Notes: a model not told the origin generated them from the letters alone. Counted from the stretch's first letter, positions 54,366 through 63,790 are shown. The stretch: DNA of 64,000 nt from Streptosporangium sp. NBC_01495 (GCF_036250735.1 NZ_CP109430.1:558001-622000), one strand, 5' to 3'. Translations and numbers: made by a program.

Positions 54366-54498
54366 CTGGGCGTACACGTGAGTGAACGGGAGGCAACGGG
54401 GGATAGACGAACCGCGACGGAAGAGAGCATCTCGGGGCTTGCTATCTGGGCTTTCGTGATGCACTGTCGAGCAAAGGAGCCTATCCGTGGAGGTGCCC

Positions 54499-54726
54499 AT
54501 GTCGTTGAACCACTCACTGGAGACGCAGAGCAAGCTGATCGCAAGGGTCCCGGACATCACGGGACGCGCACTCCCAGAGTGGTTCCAAGCAATCGACAAC
54601 GGCCCGTCGTTCCTTCGCTGTGATGAGCGTGCCACCTGGCTCGCCGATGAGCACGGGCTGACTCACGGCTACGCCGCCGCCATTGTGCACGAGCACGAGC
54701 GGCACCGCCGTACCCGTTACCTGTAA
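54499..54726 (+). CDS. Small DUF4287-like protein
   Basis: A 75-residue protein resembling DUF4287 (RALPEWFQAID, FLRCDERATWLADEHGLTHGYAAAIVHEHERHR). The function of the domain is unknown; longer relatives combine it with other domains. ATG 54499 has GGAGG five bases upstream and is preferred to GTG 54487. It stands alone between a membrane protein and an oxidoreductase. Confidence 0.75.
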   Translation: MSLNHSLETQSKLIARVPDITGRALPEWFQAIDNGPSFLRCDERATWLADEHGLTHGYAAAIVHEHERHRRTRYL

Positions 54727-54797
54727 GTCGCCTATCTCCGCGAAGCCCGCGCCGCCCCCGGTGGTGCGGGCTTTGATGTGCGGGCCATGATGGGGTC

Positions 54798-55208
54798 ATG
54801 GATCACGACAAGGCACGCGAATTCATCCGCGCCAACCACCGCGCGATCATGCTGACCTCGCACGCCGACGGCCGCCCGCAGCTCTCCCCGGTCGTCGTGG
54901 GGCTCGACGCGGAGGGGAACGCGATCGTCAGCACCCGGGAGACCGCGGCGAAGGTGCGCAATCTCCGCAGGAATCCGCAGGTCTCACTCTGCGTGACGAC
55001 CGACGCCTTCTTCGGCGGGTGGATCCAGATCGACGGGGTCGCGGAGATCGTTTCCCTGCCCGAGGCGATGGATCTCCTGGTCGGCTACTACCGCGACATC
55101 TCCGGCGAGCACCCCGACTGGGACGACTACCGGGCCGCCATGGAGCGGGAGCGGAGGGTGATCCTGAGGATCGCGATCACCCGCGCCGGCCCCGACGTGC
55201 ACGGCTGA
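54798..55208 (+). CDS. PPOX-class F420/FMN-dependent oxidoreductase
   Basis: A 136-residue split-barrel flavin or F420-binding protein. Typical segments are RAIMLTSHADGRPQLSPVVVGLDAEGNAIVST, AAKVRNLRRNPQVSLCV and WIQIDGVAEIV. Family members reduce small organic molecules using F420H2 or FMN. The substrate is unknown. It converges on the thiolase gene with a shared bidirectional hairpin. Confidence 0.85.
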   Translation: MDHDKAREFIRANHRAIMLTSHADGRPQLSPVVVGLDAEGNAIVSTRETAAKVRNLRRNPQVSLCVTTDAFFGGWIQIDGVAEIVSLPEAMDLLVGYYRDISGEHPDWDDYRAAMERERRVILRIAITRAGPDVHG

Positions 55209-55233
55209 CCGGCCTCCGGCGCGGGGATACCGC

Positions 55234-55264
55234 GGCCGGGCACCCGGGGCACGGGTGCCCGGCC
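55234..55264. terminator. Bidirectional hairpin between convergent genes
   Basis: GGCCGGGCACCCG (55234-55246) and CGGGTGCCCGGCC (55252-55264) pair perfectly, between the PPOX and thiolase stops. Confidence 0.75.
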
Positions 55265-55268
55265 GGGT

Positions 55269-56489
55269 TCAGCTGAGGCGCTCCAGGACCATCGCCATGC
55301 CTTGCCCCCCGCCGACGCACATGGTCTCCAGGCCGATCGACCTGTCGTGGAAGGCGAGGCTGTTGATCAGCGTGGAGGTGATGCGGGCACCGGTCATCCC
55401 GAAGGGGTGGCCGACCGCGATGGCGCCGCCGTTGACGTTGAGCCGGTCGATGTCGATCCCGAGGTCCTGGTAGGACGGGATGACCTGGGCGGCGAACGCC
55501 TCGTTGATCTCGACGAGGTCCACGTCGCCGATGGCCATGCCCGCCCTGGCCAGGGCCTGCTTCGAGGCCTCGACCGGGCCCAGGCCCATGATCTCGGGGG
55601 ACAGGCCGGTCACCCCGGTGGAGACGATCCGGGCGAGCGGGGTGATGCCGAGCTCGGCGGCTCTGACGTCGCTCATCACGATCACGGCGGCGGCGCCGTC
55701 GTTCAGCGGGCAGCAGTTGCCCGCGGTGACCGTACCGTCGGGCCGGAAGACCGGCTTGAGCTGGGAGACCGCCTCGTAGGTGGTCCCCGCGCGGGGACCG
55801 TCGTCCCTGCTCACCACGGTCCCGTCGGGGAGGGTCACCGGGGTGATGTCCCTCTCCCAGAAGCCGTTGGCGATGGCCTTCTCCGCCAGGTTCTGGGAGC
55901 GGACGCCGAACTCGTCCTGCTCCTGCCGGGAGACGCCCTTCAGCCCGGCGAGGTTCTCCGCCGTCTGGCCCATCGCCACGTAGACGTCGGGCACCTGGCC
56001 GTCCTCGCGCGGGTCGTGCCAGACCCCCTTGCCGCCCTCGGCGGCACCGAGCGAGCGGGCGTGGGCGTCGCCGAACAGCGGGTTCATCGTGTCGGGCAGC
56101 GAGTCGGAACTGCCCTTGGCGAAGCGGGAGACGCACTCCACGCCCGCGGAGACGAACACGTCACCCTCACCGGCCCTGATCGCGTGCAGGGCCATCCGGG
56201 TGGTCTGCAGCGAGGACGAGCAGTAGCGGGTCACGGTGGTGCCCGGCACGCCGTCCAGGCCGAGCAGGGTGGCGACCACCCGGCCCATGTTGAAGCCCTG
56301 CTCGCCGCCCGGCAGGCCGCAGCCCAGCATGAGGTCGTCGATCGTGGTCGGGTCGAGCTGGGGGACCTTGGCAAGCGCGGCCTGGATGATCTGTACGGTC
56401 AGGTCGTCGGGGCGGATGTCCTTGAGGGACCCCTTGAAGGCGCGTCCGATGGGCGAGCGCGCGGTCGCGACGATGACTGCCTCGGGCAT
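55269..56489 (-). CDS. Thiolase (acetyl-CoA acyltransferase)
   Basis: A 406-residue thiolase that either joins two acetyl-CoA or cleaves beta-ketoacyl-CoA. The nucleophile Cys is in TVTRYCSSSLQT (about 91), the histidine in GGAIAVGHPFGMTGAR (about 362) and the second Cys in ETMCVGGGQGMAMV (about 392); NEAFA is also present. With the N-terminus MPEAVIVATARSPIGRA it matches the FadA-type group common in actinomycetes. A beta-oxidation role is likely, but no partner gene lies here. Confidence 0.93.
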   Translation of the reverse strand: MPEAVIVATARSPIGRAFKGSLKDIRPDDLTVQIIQAALAKVPQLDPTTIDDLMLGCGLPGGEQGFNMGRVVATLLGLDGVPGTTVTRYCSSSLQTTRMALHAIRAGEGDVFVSAGVECVSRFAKGSSDSLPDTMNPLFGDAHARSLGAAEGGKGVWHDPREDGQVPDVYVAMGQTAENLAGLKGVSRQEQDEFGVRSQNLAEKAIANGFWERDITPVTLPDGTVVSRDDGPRAGTTYEAVSQLKPVFRPDGTVTAGNCCPLNDGAAAVIVMSDVRAAELGITPLARIVSTGVTGLSPEIMGLGPVEASKQALARAGMAIGDVDLVEINEAFAAQVIPSYQDLGIDIDRLNVNGGAIAVGHPFGMTGARITSTLINSLAFHDRSIGLETMCVGGGQGMAMVLERLS

Positions 56490-56597
56490 GTGGCTCTCCT
56501 GGGTTCGTGTCTACTCCTCCAGCGGAGCGTACCGCGCGGTATGCCCGAAGCCACGTCCAGGGGGCGTGGTAACAGAACTTTGTACGGGATGCACAGG

Positions 56598-56626
56598 GCC
56601 CCGTCCCGCCGGGGACGGGACGGGGC
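56598..56626 (-). terminator. Hairpin after the beta-propeller lipoprotein
   Basis: GCCCCGTCCCG (56598-56608) and CGGGACGGGGC (56616-56626) pair perfectly, just past the stop of the minus-strand lipoprotein gene. Confidence 0.65.
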
Positions 56627-56634
56627 TCCGGATG

Positions 56635-57978
56635 TCAGCCGTACATGCCGGGGGAGGTGCCGTCGCCGTCCCTGATCCCGTGGAGGCCGCCCTTCTCGTC
56701 GCGCCACATCCGCCAGCCGTTCTGGCTGCCGGTGAACCAGAGGGGCGGGACGCGGGAACCGGACACCCGCTTGCCGTCGGCCAGCCTGTACTCGCACAGC
56801 GAGGCCACCGAGTAGAAGCCGGGGTTCTGGCCCTTGAGCGCGAGCGGCTTGGGATCGGTCACGCAGAAGGACCAGGCGCGCTCGTCCTTGACGTCGGCGT
56901 TGCGACCGGTGGGCAGGTCGAAGACGTTGCCCGGCTTGTCGTGCCGCAGGAAGCCGACCTTCTCCATACGGGACGGGAAGGCCAGCCACCAGCCCTGCTC
57001 GGGAACCTGCTCGGCGGAGATCTGGCCGAGCACCCGGCCGCTGCCGGCCTCCAGCCGGGCGAACCCGCCGTACCGGCCCTCCTGGTCGACCGGGCGGACC
57101 ACCGGCGCGAAGCCGGGGCTGCCGCTGGGGTAGACGCGGACCACCGACGGGCGCATCCAGTTGACCGTGCCGTCGGCCAGCCTGACGGAGAACAGCCCGA
57201 AGGCGGACACCTTGCTCGTCTTCGGGTTGGTGTAGGGGGCGACGTATCCGACGAGGTTTCCCGCCGTCGCGCCGAAGGCCCAGCCTCCCGACAGGTCCAC
57301 CCCGGAGCCGAGGGGCTGTTCGACGGGGAGACGCCAGACGACCTTGCCGGTCTTCAGGTCGTGCGCCTCCAGGACGGGATGCCGGGCCAGGCGGAGGAAC
57401 ACCACGCGCGAGGCGTCGGACCACTCGGCCTCGGCGATGCCGGGGATCTTCCACATGGCCTTGCCGGTGGCCGGATCGAGGACGACGACGCGGGCGCTCG
57501 CCAGCGCGGTGTTCTCGGACACGCACACGAACGCCCCGCACCGCTGCGGGCCGAAGGTGGAGTGCACCGGGCGGCTCCACCTGCGCTCCCCGGTCCTGGC
57601 GTCCAGGCCGACGAGCGTGGCCTTCCAGCGGCCCCGCCTGGCGGGGTCGATCGTCACCGCGACGGCCTGCCCCGCGGAGGTCTCGACGATCGCGGGGGCG
57701 GGCACCCCCATCCCCGGCAGGCGGCCCGCCATGGTCGAGGGATGGGCCCACAGCCTCCTGCCCGTGGCGAGGTCGAGGGCCACCGTCTCCAGCGTGCCGT
57801 CGGGTTTCATGGAGGTCGTCGTGGCGACGCCACCGGCGGTGGTGGTGCGGCTGACCGCGTTCACCTCGGTGTTGTGCCAGGTGGGATGGTCAGGGGTGGC
57901 CGCTTCAGTGCCGGAGCAGCCGCCCAGGGTCAAAGCTCCGGCGAGCACCAGGGCCGGTTTCGCGAGGGGCCGGATCAC
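56635..57978 (-). CDS. PQQ-like beta-propeller lipoprotein
   Basis: A 447-residue exported lipoprotein. The signal peptide RPLAKPALVLAGALTLGGC ends in a lipobox Cys (about 20). The rest is a predicted beta-propeller with repeated blade motifs of the PQQ/WD type: ALDLATGRRLWAHP, GLDARTGERRWSRP, VLDPATGKAMWKIP and AHDLKTGKVVWRLP. No enzyme active site is visible; it may bind ligands or act as a scaffold on the cell surface. GTG 57978 is chosen (TGGAG upstream). Confidence 0.85.
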   Translation of the reverse strand: MIRPLAKPALVLAGALTLGGCSGTEAATPDHPTWHNTEVNAVSRTTTAGGVATTTSMKPDGTLETVALDLATGRRLWAHPSTMAGRLPGMGVPAPAIVETSAGQAVAVTIDPARRGRWKATLVGLDARTGERRWSRPVHSTFGPQRCGAFVCVSENTALASARVVVLDPATGKAMWKIPGIAEAEWSDASRVVFLRLARHPVLEAHDLKTGKVVWRLPVEQPLGSGVDLSGGWAFGATAGNLVGYVAPYTNPKTSKVSAFGLFSVRLADGTVNWMRPSVVRVYPSGSPGFAPVVRPVDQEGRYGGFARLEAGSGRVLGQISAEQVPEQGWWLAFPSRMEKVGFLRHDKPGNVFDLPTGRNADVKDERAWSFCVTDPKPLALKGQNPGFYSVASLCEYRLADGKRVSGSRVPPLWFTGSQNGWRMWRDEKGGLHGIRDGDGTSPGMYG

Positions 57979-58037
57979 GGGTATTCCACTCCAATGCGGG
58001 CGAGGCGTTACGGCTTCGCAGCGGAGGGTGACCGTGT

Positions 58038-59012
58038 TCAGGCGTCGTTGGGCCGCATCCACGGCCTTCGGCCGAGCATGGTCACCCACCGTCCGTGAGG
58101 TCCGGTCGCTCGTCCGGCGACACGGGTCGCGGAGACCTCGGCGCCGGGCTCCTCCGCGGCCTTGGCCGCCGCGAGGTAGATCGACTCAGCGCGCCGGGCC
58201 CGGGGCTCGGGCCAGAGTTCCAACGCACTGCATACGGAAGGTAGCACCGCGTAAGCAATCTGGAGATAACCTTGAGCAGATGGGTGATAACGATCAAGGC
58301 CGAACATCTCCGCGGGGTTGGCGTCGAACTCCGGTCCCAGCAGGTCGGCGAAGGCCACCGTCCGCCCGCCCGCCTCGACCACGGCGACGGTCTGCGCGGC
58401 GGCCAGCTGGCGGCTCCACCGCCGCGTCACCCAGCGCAGCGGCTGCGCGATCGGCCGGACCGTGCCCAGGTCGGGGCAGGTGCCCACGACCACCTCCGCC
58501 CCCGCCTCCCGCAGCCGCCTGACCGCCTTCTGCAGGTGCCGTACGGCGTGGGCCGGCCTGCTCTGCGAGGTGACGTCGTTGGCCCCGATGAAGATGACCG
58601 CGATCTCGGGCCGGGCCCTCAGCGCCTCGTCCACCTGCTCGCCCAGCTCCGCGGAGGTCGCTCCCGACCTGCCCGCCACGGTCAGCCGCACCGGCCGCTC
58701 GGCGATCACGGCCAGCCCGCCGGCGATCAGTACGGCGGGCGTCTCCGCGGGGTCGGAGGTGCCCAGGCCGACGGAGGTGGAGTCGCCGAGCATGACCATC
58801 CTGACGGGCTCGCCGCCGAAGGCCCCGTACACCCCGTCCGATGGCGGACCCTCCATGCCGTGCGGGCGGCCGACGGCGCGGCGGGCCACCAGGGCCTCGG
58901 CCAGCAGCAGGCCGTAGGTCGCCGCGCCGAGCGCGGTGAGGCCCCCTCCGCCCAGCGCGGCCGCCGCGGCGACGCGGCGGGCGACTCTCGCCGTACCCGG
59001 TGTCCAGATCAC
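58038..59012 (-). CDS. SGNH/GDSL-family esterase or hydrolase, membrane-anchored
   Basis: A 324-residue protein. An N-terminal hydrophobic segment (about 12-42) precedes an SGNH hydrolase domain: block I MVMLGDSTSVGLG (nucleophile Ser), block II glycine in VAGRSGATSAE, block III FIGANDVTS, and block V DRYHPSAQGY (Asp/His). Such enzymes deacylate lipids or acetylated polysaccharides. It diverges from cbs and lies upstream of the propeller lipoprotein gene. Confidence 0.9.
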   Translation of the reverse strand: MIWTPGTARVARRVAAAAALGGGGLTALGAATYGLLLAEALVARRAVGRPHGMEGPPSDGVYGAFGGEPVRMVMLGDSTSVGLGTSDPAETPAVLIAGGLAVIAERPVRLTVAGRSGATSAELGEQVDEALRARPEIAVIFIGANDVTSQSRPAHAVRHLQKAVRRLREAGAEVVVGTCPDLGTVRPIAQPLRWVTRRWSRQLAAAQTVAVVEAGGRTVAFADLLGPEFDANPAEMFGLDRYHPSAQGYLQIAYAVLPSVCSALELWPEPRARRAESIYLAAAKAAEEPGAEVSATRVAGRATGPHGRWVTMLGRRPWMRPNDA

Positions 59013-59146
59013 GTGGCGTCGCTCCCTCCGTACGGGGCGGTAGCGTTGCCTTTGGTAACACAGCCGAGTCCCCGCCACCCCCAATGGGATCACGGCGATC
59101 ACAACAACAAGCTGACCGAGCTTTGGTATTTCGAGGTGATATCCCG

Positions 59147-60517
59147 GTGCGCGTACATGACTCGCTCGTCGAGCTGATGGGCAACACCCCTCTCGTCCGA
59201 CTGCACAAGGTGACGGAGGGAATTTCCGCCCAGGTGCTGGCGAAGGTGGAGTATTTCAACCCCGGAGGGTCGGTGAAGGACCGCATCGCGGTCCGGATGA
59301 TCGACGCCGCCGAGCAGTCGGGGGAGCTGCGGCCGGGGGGCACGATCGTGGAGCCCACCTCGGGTAACACCGGGATCGGCCTGGCCATCGTGGCCCAGCA
59401 GCGGGGATATCGTTGCCTGTTCGTGGTGCCCGACAAGGTGGCCCAGGACAAGATCTCGGTCCTGCGCGCCTACGGTGCCGAGGTCGTGGTCTGCCCGACG
59501 GCGGTCTCTCCCGACCACCCCGACTCCTACTACTCGGTCTCCGACCGGCTGGCCAGGGAGACGCCGAACGCCTGGAAGCCGGACCAGTACTCCAACCCGC
59601 GCAACACCGAGAGCCACTACCACTCCACGGGCCCGGAGATCTGGGACCAGACCGAGGGCAGGATCACCCACTTCGTGGCGGGCGTGGGCACCGGGGGCAC
59701 GATCAGCGGCACCGGCCGCTACCTCAAGGACGTCTCCGGCGGCCGGGTCAGGGTCATCGGGGCCGACCCCGAGGGCTCGGTCTACTCCGGCGGCACCGGG
59801 CGGCCGTACCTGGTGGAGGGCGTCGGCGAGGACATCTGGCCGGCCAACTACGACACCACGATCTGCGACGAGGTCATCGCGATCTCCGACAAGGACTCCT
59901 TCAACATGACCCGCCGCCTGGCCCGCGAGGAGGCGCTGCTGGTGGGCGGCTCCTGCGGCATGGCGACGGTCGCGGCGCTGCGGGTGGCCGAGCGGGCCGG
60001 GCCTGACGACGTGATCGTGGTGCTGCTGCCCGACGGCGGCCGGGGCTACCTGTCGAAGATCTTCAACGACGAGTGGATGGCCGACTACGGCTTCCTGACC
60101 ACCTCCAGCGAGGAGGGCCTGGTCAAGGACGTGCTGACCCAGAAGAGGTCCGGCATGCCGGAGTTCGTGCACACCCACCCGCACGAGTCGGTCGACACGG
60201 CCATCTCGATCATGCGCGAGTACGGGGTGTCGCAGCTTCCGGTGATGAAGGAGGAGCCGCCGGTCATGGCCGCCGAGGTGGTCGGCTCGATCCTGGAGCG
60301 CGACCTGCTCGACGCCCTCTACCGGGGCCGGGTGCGGCCGACCGACCCGCTGGCCGACCACATGTCGCAGCCGCTGCCGACGATCGGCGCGGGGGAGCCG
60401 GTCTCCATCGCCGTCGAGGCGCTGGAGAAGGCCGACGCCGCGGTCGTCCTCGACGACGGCAAGCCCGTCGGCCTGATCACCCGTCAGGACCTGCTGGCCT
60501 TTCTCGCCAGCCACTAG
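59147..60517 (+). CDS. cbs: Cystathionine beta-synthase
   Basis: A 456-residue PLP enzyme condensing serine (or O-acetylserine) with homocysteine. The catalytic core (1-330) has NPGGSVKDRIA with the PLP Lys at 44, PTSGNTGIGLA and GVGTGGTISGTGRYL. Two CBS domains (about 335-456) follow, as in mycobacterial and eukaryotic enzymes. There is no haem-binding N-terminus. GTG 59147 has GAGGTGA upstream. metB lies 1.9 kb downstream on the same strand. Confidence 0.95.
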   Translation: MRVHDSLVELMGNTPLVRLHKVTEGISAQVLAKVEYFNPGGSVKDRIAVRMIDAAEQSGELRPGGTIVEPTSGNTGIGLAIVAQQRGYRCLFVVPDKVAQDKISVLRAYGAEVVVCPTAVSPDHPDSYYSVSDRLARETPNAWKPDQYSNPRNTESHYHSTGPEIWDQTEGRITHFVAGVGTGGTISGTGRYLKDVSGGRVRVIGADPEGSVYSGGTGRPYLVEGVGEDIWPANYDTTICDEVIAISDKDSFNMTRRLAREEALLVGGSCGMATVAALRVAERAGPDDVIVVLLPDGGRGYLSKIFNDEWMADYGFLTTSSEEGLVKDVLTQKRSGMPEFVHTHPHESVDTAISIMREYGVSQLPVMKEEPPVMAAEVVGSILERDLLDALYRGRVRPTDPLADHMSQPLPTIGAGEPVSIAVEALEKADAAVVLDDGKPVGLITRQDLLAFLASH

Positions 60518-60710
60518 CAGCCACCAGCCCGGCTTCCCGCCGGGTTCTCCGCCTTCTCCGGCCCCGGAGATCCGAAGGTCCCCGTGACCGGGTCTCCGGG
60601 GCCGCGCCTTTCGAACCGCGTCTTCGGGGACGGAGGGGCCGCGTCTTCAAGGGTCTTCAGGGGTCTTCAAGGACGGAGGGGGCGCGGAGAGGGCAGGGAG
60701 ATCGCGGGGC

Positions 60711-62000
60711 TCAGAGCGGAAACTCCGCCATCACCTCCCAGGCCCCGGAGGGGGTAAGCCCGGCCATGAGACGTCCGCCGAGAGCCTCGACGCGCTCGGC
60801 CATGCCCACCAGGCCGAACCCGCCACCGAGGCGGGAGATCCTGGCGTCGGCCGTCGAGCCGTAGTTGCGCACCCGCAGCCGTACGGCGCCCCCGGTGGCC
60901 GAGGTGCCTCCGGAGACGCCGTCGCCGGCCGGGGGGCCCGCGGAGGCGTAGGCGGTACGCCGGCCCCGCGGGTCCTGGCCGTTTCTCGTCCTCGCGCGTA
61001 CGCTCTCGGCCCAGGCACGCAGGTCGGAGCCGTCGGTGAGCTTCAGGTCCGCCTCGACCCAGCCGGTGCCGGGGGCGTGCCTGCGGACGTTGGTCAGCGA
61101 CTCCTGGAGGACCCGGTGCAGGGTGGTCATCACCTCCGGGGCCACGGTGCCGTCGGCGATGCCCTGGCCGATGTCGAAGGTGACCTGGGGGCCCGCGGCG
61201 GAGAAGCGCTCGACCATCGTGCGCATGTCCATGAGCGTGCTGCCCGGTGAGCGGGCGGCCTCGTCCTCCGCGCGCAGCACGCTGACCAGGCGGCGCATCG
61301 AGGTCAGCGCGTCGGCCCCGGCGTTGGCGATCGCCTCCAGGGAGGGGACCACGGCCTCGGGCTTCTGCTCGGCGACGACCTTGGCGGCCTGAGCCTGCAC
61401 CACGATCCCGGTGATGTGGTGGGCGACCAGGTCGTGCAGCTCCCTGGCCAGCTCCAGGCGCTCGGACCGCCGTACCGTGTCGACGGCCTCCCTGCGGCGC
61501 TCCAGCTGGAAGCGGAGGTAGGCGCCGATACCGGCGGCGAAGGACCAGCAGACGAAGAGCAGGAAGCCGACGGCCATCGCCGGCTCCGGGCCGGTGGAGT
61601 TCAGGCGAGTGGCGGAGGCCTCGAGCACGACCATCGCCGCCAGGGAGAACAGCGCGGCCCGCCGCACCGGCTCGATCGCGCGCAGCCCGCCGACGGTGAG
61701 GACCAGCAGCGACCCGATCTCGGCCGCGCCGGGACTGCCGTCGCCCTTGGTGATCCCGATGAGCAGGGAGGACAGGAACGAGACCGTCAGCAGGGTGACG
61801 AATCCGCGGACCCGCCAGCGACGGCGTCGCACCACCGCCACGACGCCCACCAGACCGCACACGGGGCTCAGCAGTATCGCCGGGTTGAGGCCGCTCGTCG
61901 CCGACACCACGTCGATCAGCAGGAGCAGGAGGAGCCAGCCGATCAACGCGATCTCGCTGAGTCGTTTGACCCAGTAGATCAGCCGGTTCGTCTCTCCCAC
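60711..62000 (-). CDS. NarL-type sensor histidine kinase, orphan
   Basis: A 429-residue membrane kinase. Four or five membrane helices (about 12-150) are followed by a short coiled link and a HisKA_3 domain with the phosphorylated His in RLELARELHDLVAHHITGI (about 200), then an ATPase domain with the N box ESLTNVRRHA and the G box GGGFGLVGMAERVEALGG. A Gly/Arg/Ser-rich insertion (about 340-385) splits the ATPase domain. GTG 62000 follows GGGGA; ATG 62036 is an alternative, but it would place a 7-bp CCCCGAG/CTCGGGG hairpin in the coding sequence. No response regulator lies next to it. Confidence 0.85.
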   Translation of the reverse strand: MGETNRLIYWVKRLSEIALIGWLLLLLLIDVVSATSGLNPAILLSPVCGLVGVVAVVRRRRWRVRGFVTLLTVSFLSSLLIGITKGDGSPGAAEIGSLLVLTVGGLRAIEPVRRAALFSLAAMVVLEASATRLNSTGPEPAMAVGFLLFVCWSFAAGIGAYLRFQLERRREAVDTVRRSERLELARELHDLVAHHITGIVVQAQAAKVVAEQKPEAVVPSLEAIANAGADALTSMRRLVSVLRAEDEAARSPGSTLMDMRTMVERFSAAGPQVTFDIGQGIADGTVAPEVMTTLHRVLQESLTNVRRHAPGTGWVEADLKLTDGSDLRAWAESVRARTRNGQDPRGRRTAYASAGPPAGDGVSGGTSATGGAVRLRVRNYGSTADARISRLGGGFGLVGMAERVEALGGRLMAGLTPSGAWEVMAEFPL

Positions 62001-62276
62001 GGTCCCCGAGCCTAAGCCTCGGGGGGGATATGTCATATCGGCCGTTCGGCCGAACCGTTCCCGGGAGAACCGGTCCTTCAGCGGAGGCGGCGCCGGGAAC
62101 CCGTCACCGATCCTTGAAAGGTCGAAGGGGGAAAGAGATGACCGTCATCGGGATCGTGCTACCGGATTCGTCCACAGTGCTCCGATGTTCACGCCGGAGG
62201 TGAAGCGAATCCTCTCGCATGGCGGGACAGGCGCCGATTCGCCGCCACGGCGGATTGGTGCCTGGTACGTTGCTCG

Positions 62277-62446
62277 GGTCAGGTACCGCCGGGCGTGCGG
62301 GAACGGAGTTCGTGAGGACTCGAAAGCCTGTGGAGACCCGATAAGACCATCTCGATGGCTCAGGTCGATGAAGCAGGAAGCCACAGAGGTGTCGCGCGAG
62401 TGACACGGGCTGAATCCTCGGCATTTATGCCGAAGAGCACGTCAAG
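62277..62446 (+). mobile_element. Decayed right end of an IS200/IS605 (IS1341-type) TnpB element
   Basis: The frame ending at TGA 62401-62403 closes ACGNGVREDSKACGDPI...RSMKQEATEVSRE, resembling the C-terminal tail of OrfB/TnpB transposases (ACG..VR...KQE). After the stop comes GAATCC, a hairpin TCGGCAT-TT-ATGCCGA (62418-62433) and AGAGCACGTCAA, matching the common element end GAATCC(stem-loop)GAGGATGTCAA, which is also the 3' scaffold of the omega RNA. The upstream TnpB body is missing, so this is a remnant. The end falls 16 bp before the metB ATG. The rest of the gap from 62001 holds no gene I can support. Confidence 0.6.
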
Positions 62447-62461
62447 AGTAGCGTTGGCCCC

Positions 62462-63601
62462 ATGAACCATGGATTCGAGACGTTGGCCATCCACGCAGGT
62501 CAGGAGCCCGACCCCTACACCGGGGCCGTGGTGCCGCCGATCTACGCGGTGTCCACCTACAAGCAGGACGGCGTGGGCGGGTTGCGCGCCGGATACGAGT
62601 ACAGCCGGTCGGCCAACCCGACCAGAAGAGCGCTGGAGGAGGCCATGGCCGCCGTCGAGGGCGGCAGCCGCGGCCTGGCCTTCGCCTCCGGCCTGGCGGC
62701 CGAGGACACGGTGCTCCGCGCGATCTGCAAGCCGGGTGACCACGTGATCATCCCGAACGACGCCTACGGCGGCACCTACCGTCTGTTCGCGAAGGTCCAC
62801 GAGCGCTGGGGGCTGCACTACGACCCGGTGCCGCTGGGCGACCTGACGGCGGTGCTGGCCGCCGTGACCCAGAAGACCAAGATGATCTGGGTGGAGACGC
62901 CCACCAACCCGCTGCTCGGCATCGCGGACATCGCGGCCCTGGCCCAGATCGCGACCGAGTGCGGCGCGCTGCTGGTGGTGGACAACACCTTCGCCTCCCC
63001 GTACCTGCAGCAGCCGCTGGCACTGGGTGCGGACATCGTCGTGCACTCCACCACCAAGTACGTGGGCGGCCACTCCGACGTGGTCGGCGGCGCGCTCGTC
63101 GCGCGGGACGCCGGAGTGGGCGAGGAGCTCGCCTACCACCAGAACGCGATGGGCGCGGTGGCCGGGCCGTTCGACGCCTGGCTGACACTGCGCGGCCTCA
63201 AGACGCTCGGGGTGCGGATGGACCGCCACTGCGAGAACGCCGAGCGGGTGGTGGACCTGCTGCTCGCCCATCCGCGGGTGACCTCGGTGCTCTATCCGGG
63301 CCTGGCCGACCACCCGGGCCACGAGGTGGCGGCCAAGCAGATGAGGCGTTTCGGGGGGATGGTCTCCTTCCGGATGGCCGGAGGGGAGGCCGAGGCCGTC
63401 GAGCTGTGCAACAGGACCAAGCTGTTCACCCTGGGCGAGTCGCTCGGCGGCGTGGAGTCGCTGATCGAGCACCCCGGCCGGATGACCCACGCCTCCGTGG
63501 CGGGCTCGCCGCTGGAGGTTCCCGGCGACCTGGTACGCCTGTCGGTCGGCATCGAGTCGATCGACGACCTGCTGGCCGACCTCACCCAGGCGCTGGGGTA
63601 G
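62462..63601 (+). CDS. metB: Cystathionine gamma-synthase
   Basis: A 379-residue PLP enzyme of the Cys/Met metabolism family making cystathionine from an O-acylhomoserine and cysteine. It starts FETLAIHAGQEPDPYTGAVVPPIY, has YEYSRSANPTR, the PLP Asp in VVDNTFASPYLQ and the PLP Lys199 in HSTTKYVGGHSD, and ends with VRLSVGIESIDDLLADL. Gamma-lyases are close relatives and cannot be excluded. The start has no purine-rich SD sequence, perhaps because an insertion-sequence end replaced the native leader. Confidence 0.9.
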   Translation: MNHGFETLAIHAGQEPDPYTGAVVPPIYAVSTYKQDGVGGLRAGYEYSRSANPTRRALEEAMAAVEGGSRGLAFASGLAAEDTVLRAICKPGDHVIIPNDAYGGTYRLFAKVHERWGLHYDPVPLGDLTAVLAAVTQKTKMIWVETPTNPLLGIADIAALAQIATECGALLVVDNTFASPYLQQPLALGADIVVHSTTKYVGGHSDVVGGALVARDAGVGEELAYHQNAMGAVAGPFDAWLTLRGLKTLGVRMDRHCENAERVVDLLLAHPRVTSVLYPGLADHPGHEVAAKQMRRFGGMVSFRMAGGEAEAVELCNRTKLFTLGESLGGVESLIEHPGRMTHASVAGSPLEVPGDLVRLSVGIESIDDLLADLTQALG

Positions 63602-63790
63602 GAGCGGGCACAGGGAGGCGCGGGGAGGCGCGGGGAGGGGAACGCGGGCTCCGGGCGGGCCGTCCGAGCGTGTCCGGGCCGTCATGGGCGTGTCCGGGCC
63701 GCCGTGGGTTCAGACGGGCCGCGTCGGGTTCGGCCGGGTGCGATGGGTTCACGCGGGGCACGACGGAGTCAGGCCGGGCCGCCGGGCGGC
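63602..63790. repeat. GC-rich repeat spacer
   Basis: Short diverged repeats with cores GTCCGGGCCG, GGTTCAGACGGG, GGTTCGGCCGGG and GGTTCACGCGGG fill the gap between metB and the last gene. No coding frame is credible. Confidence 0.5.

Noticed and set aside
62037..62461. SAM-responsive riboswitch upstream of metB
   Set aside because: No SAM-I, SAM-II or SAM-IV core is visible; the structure there fits an insertion-sequence end better.
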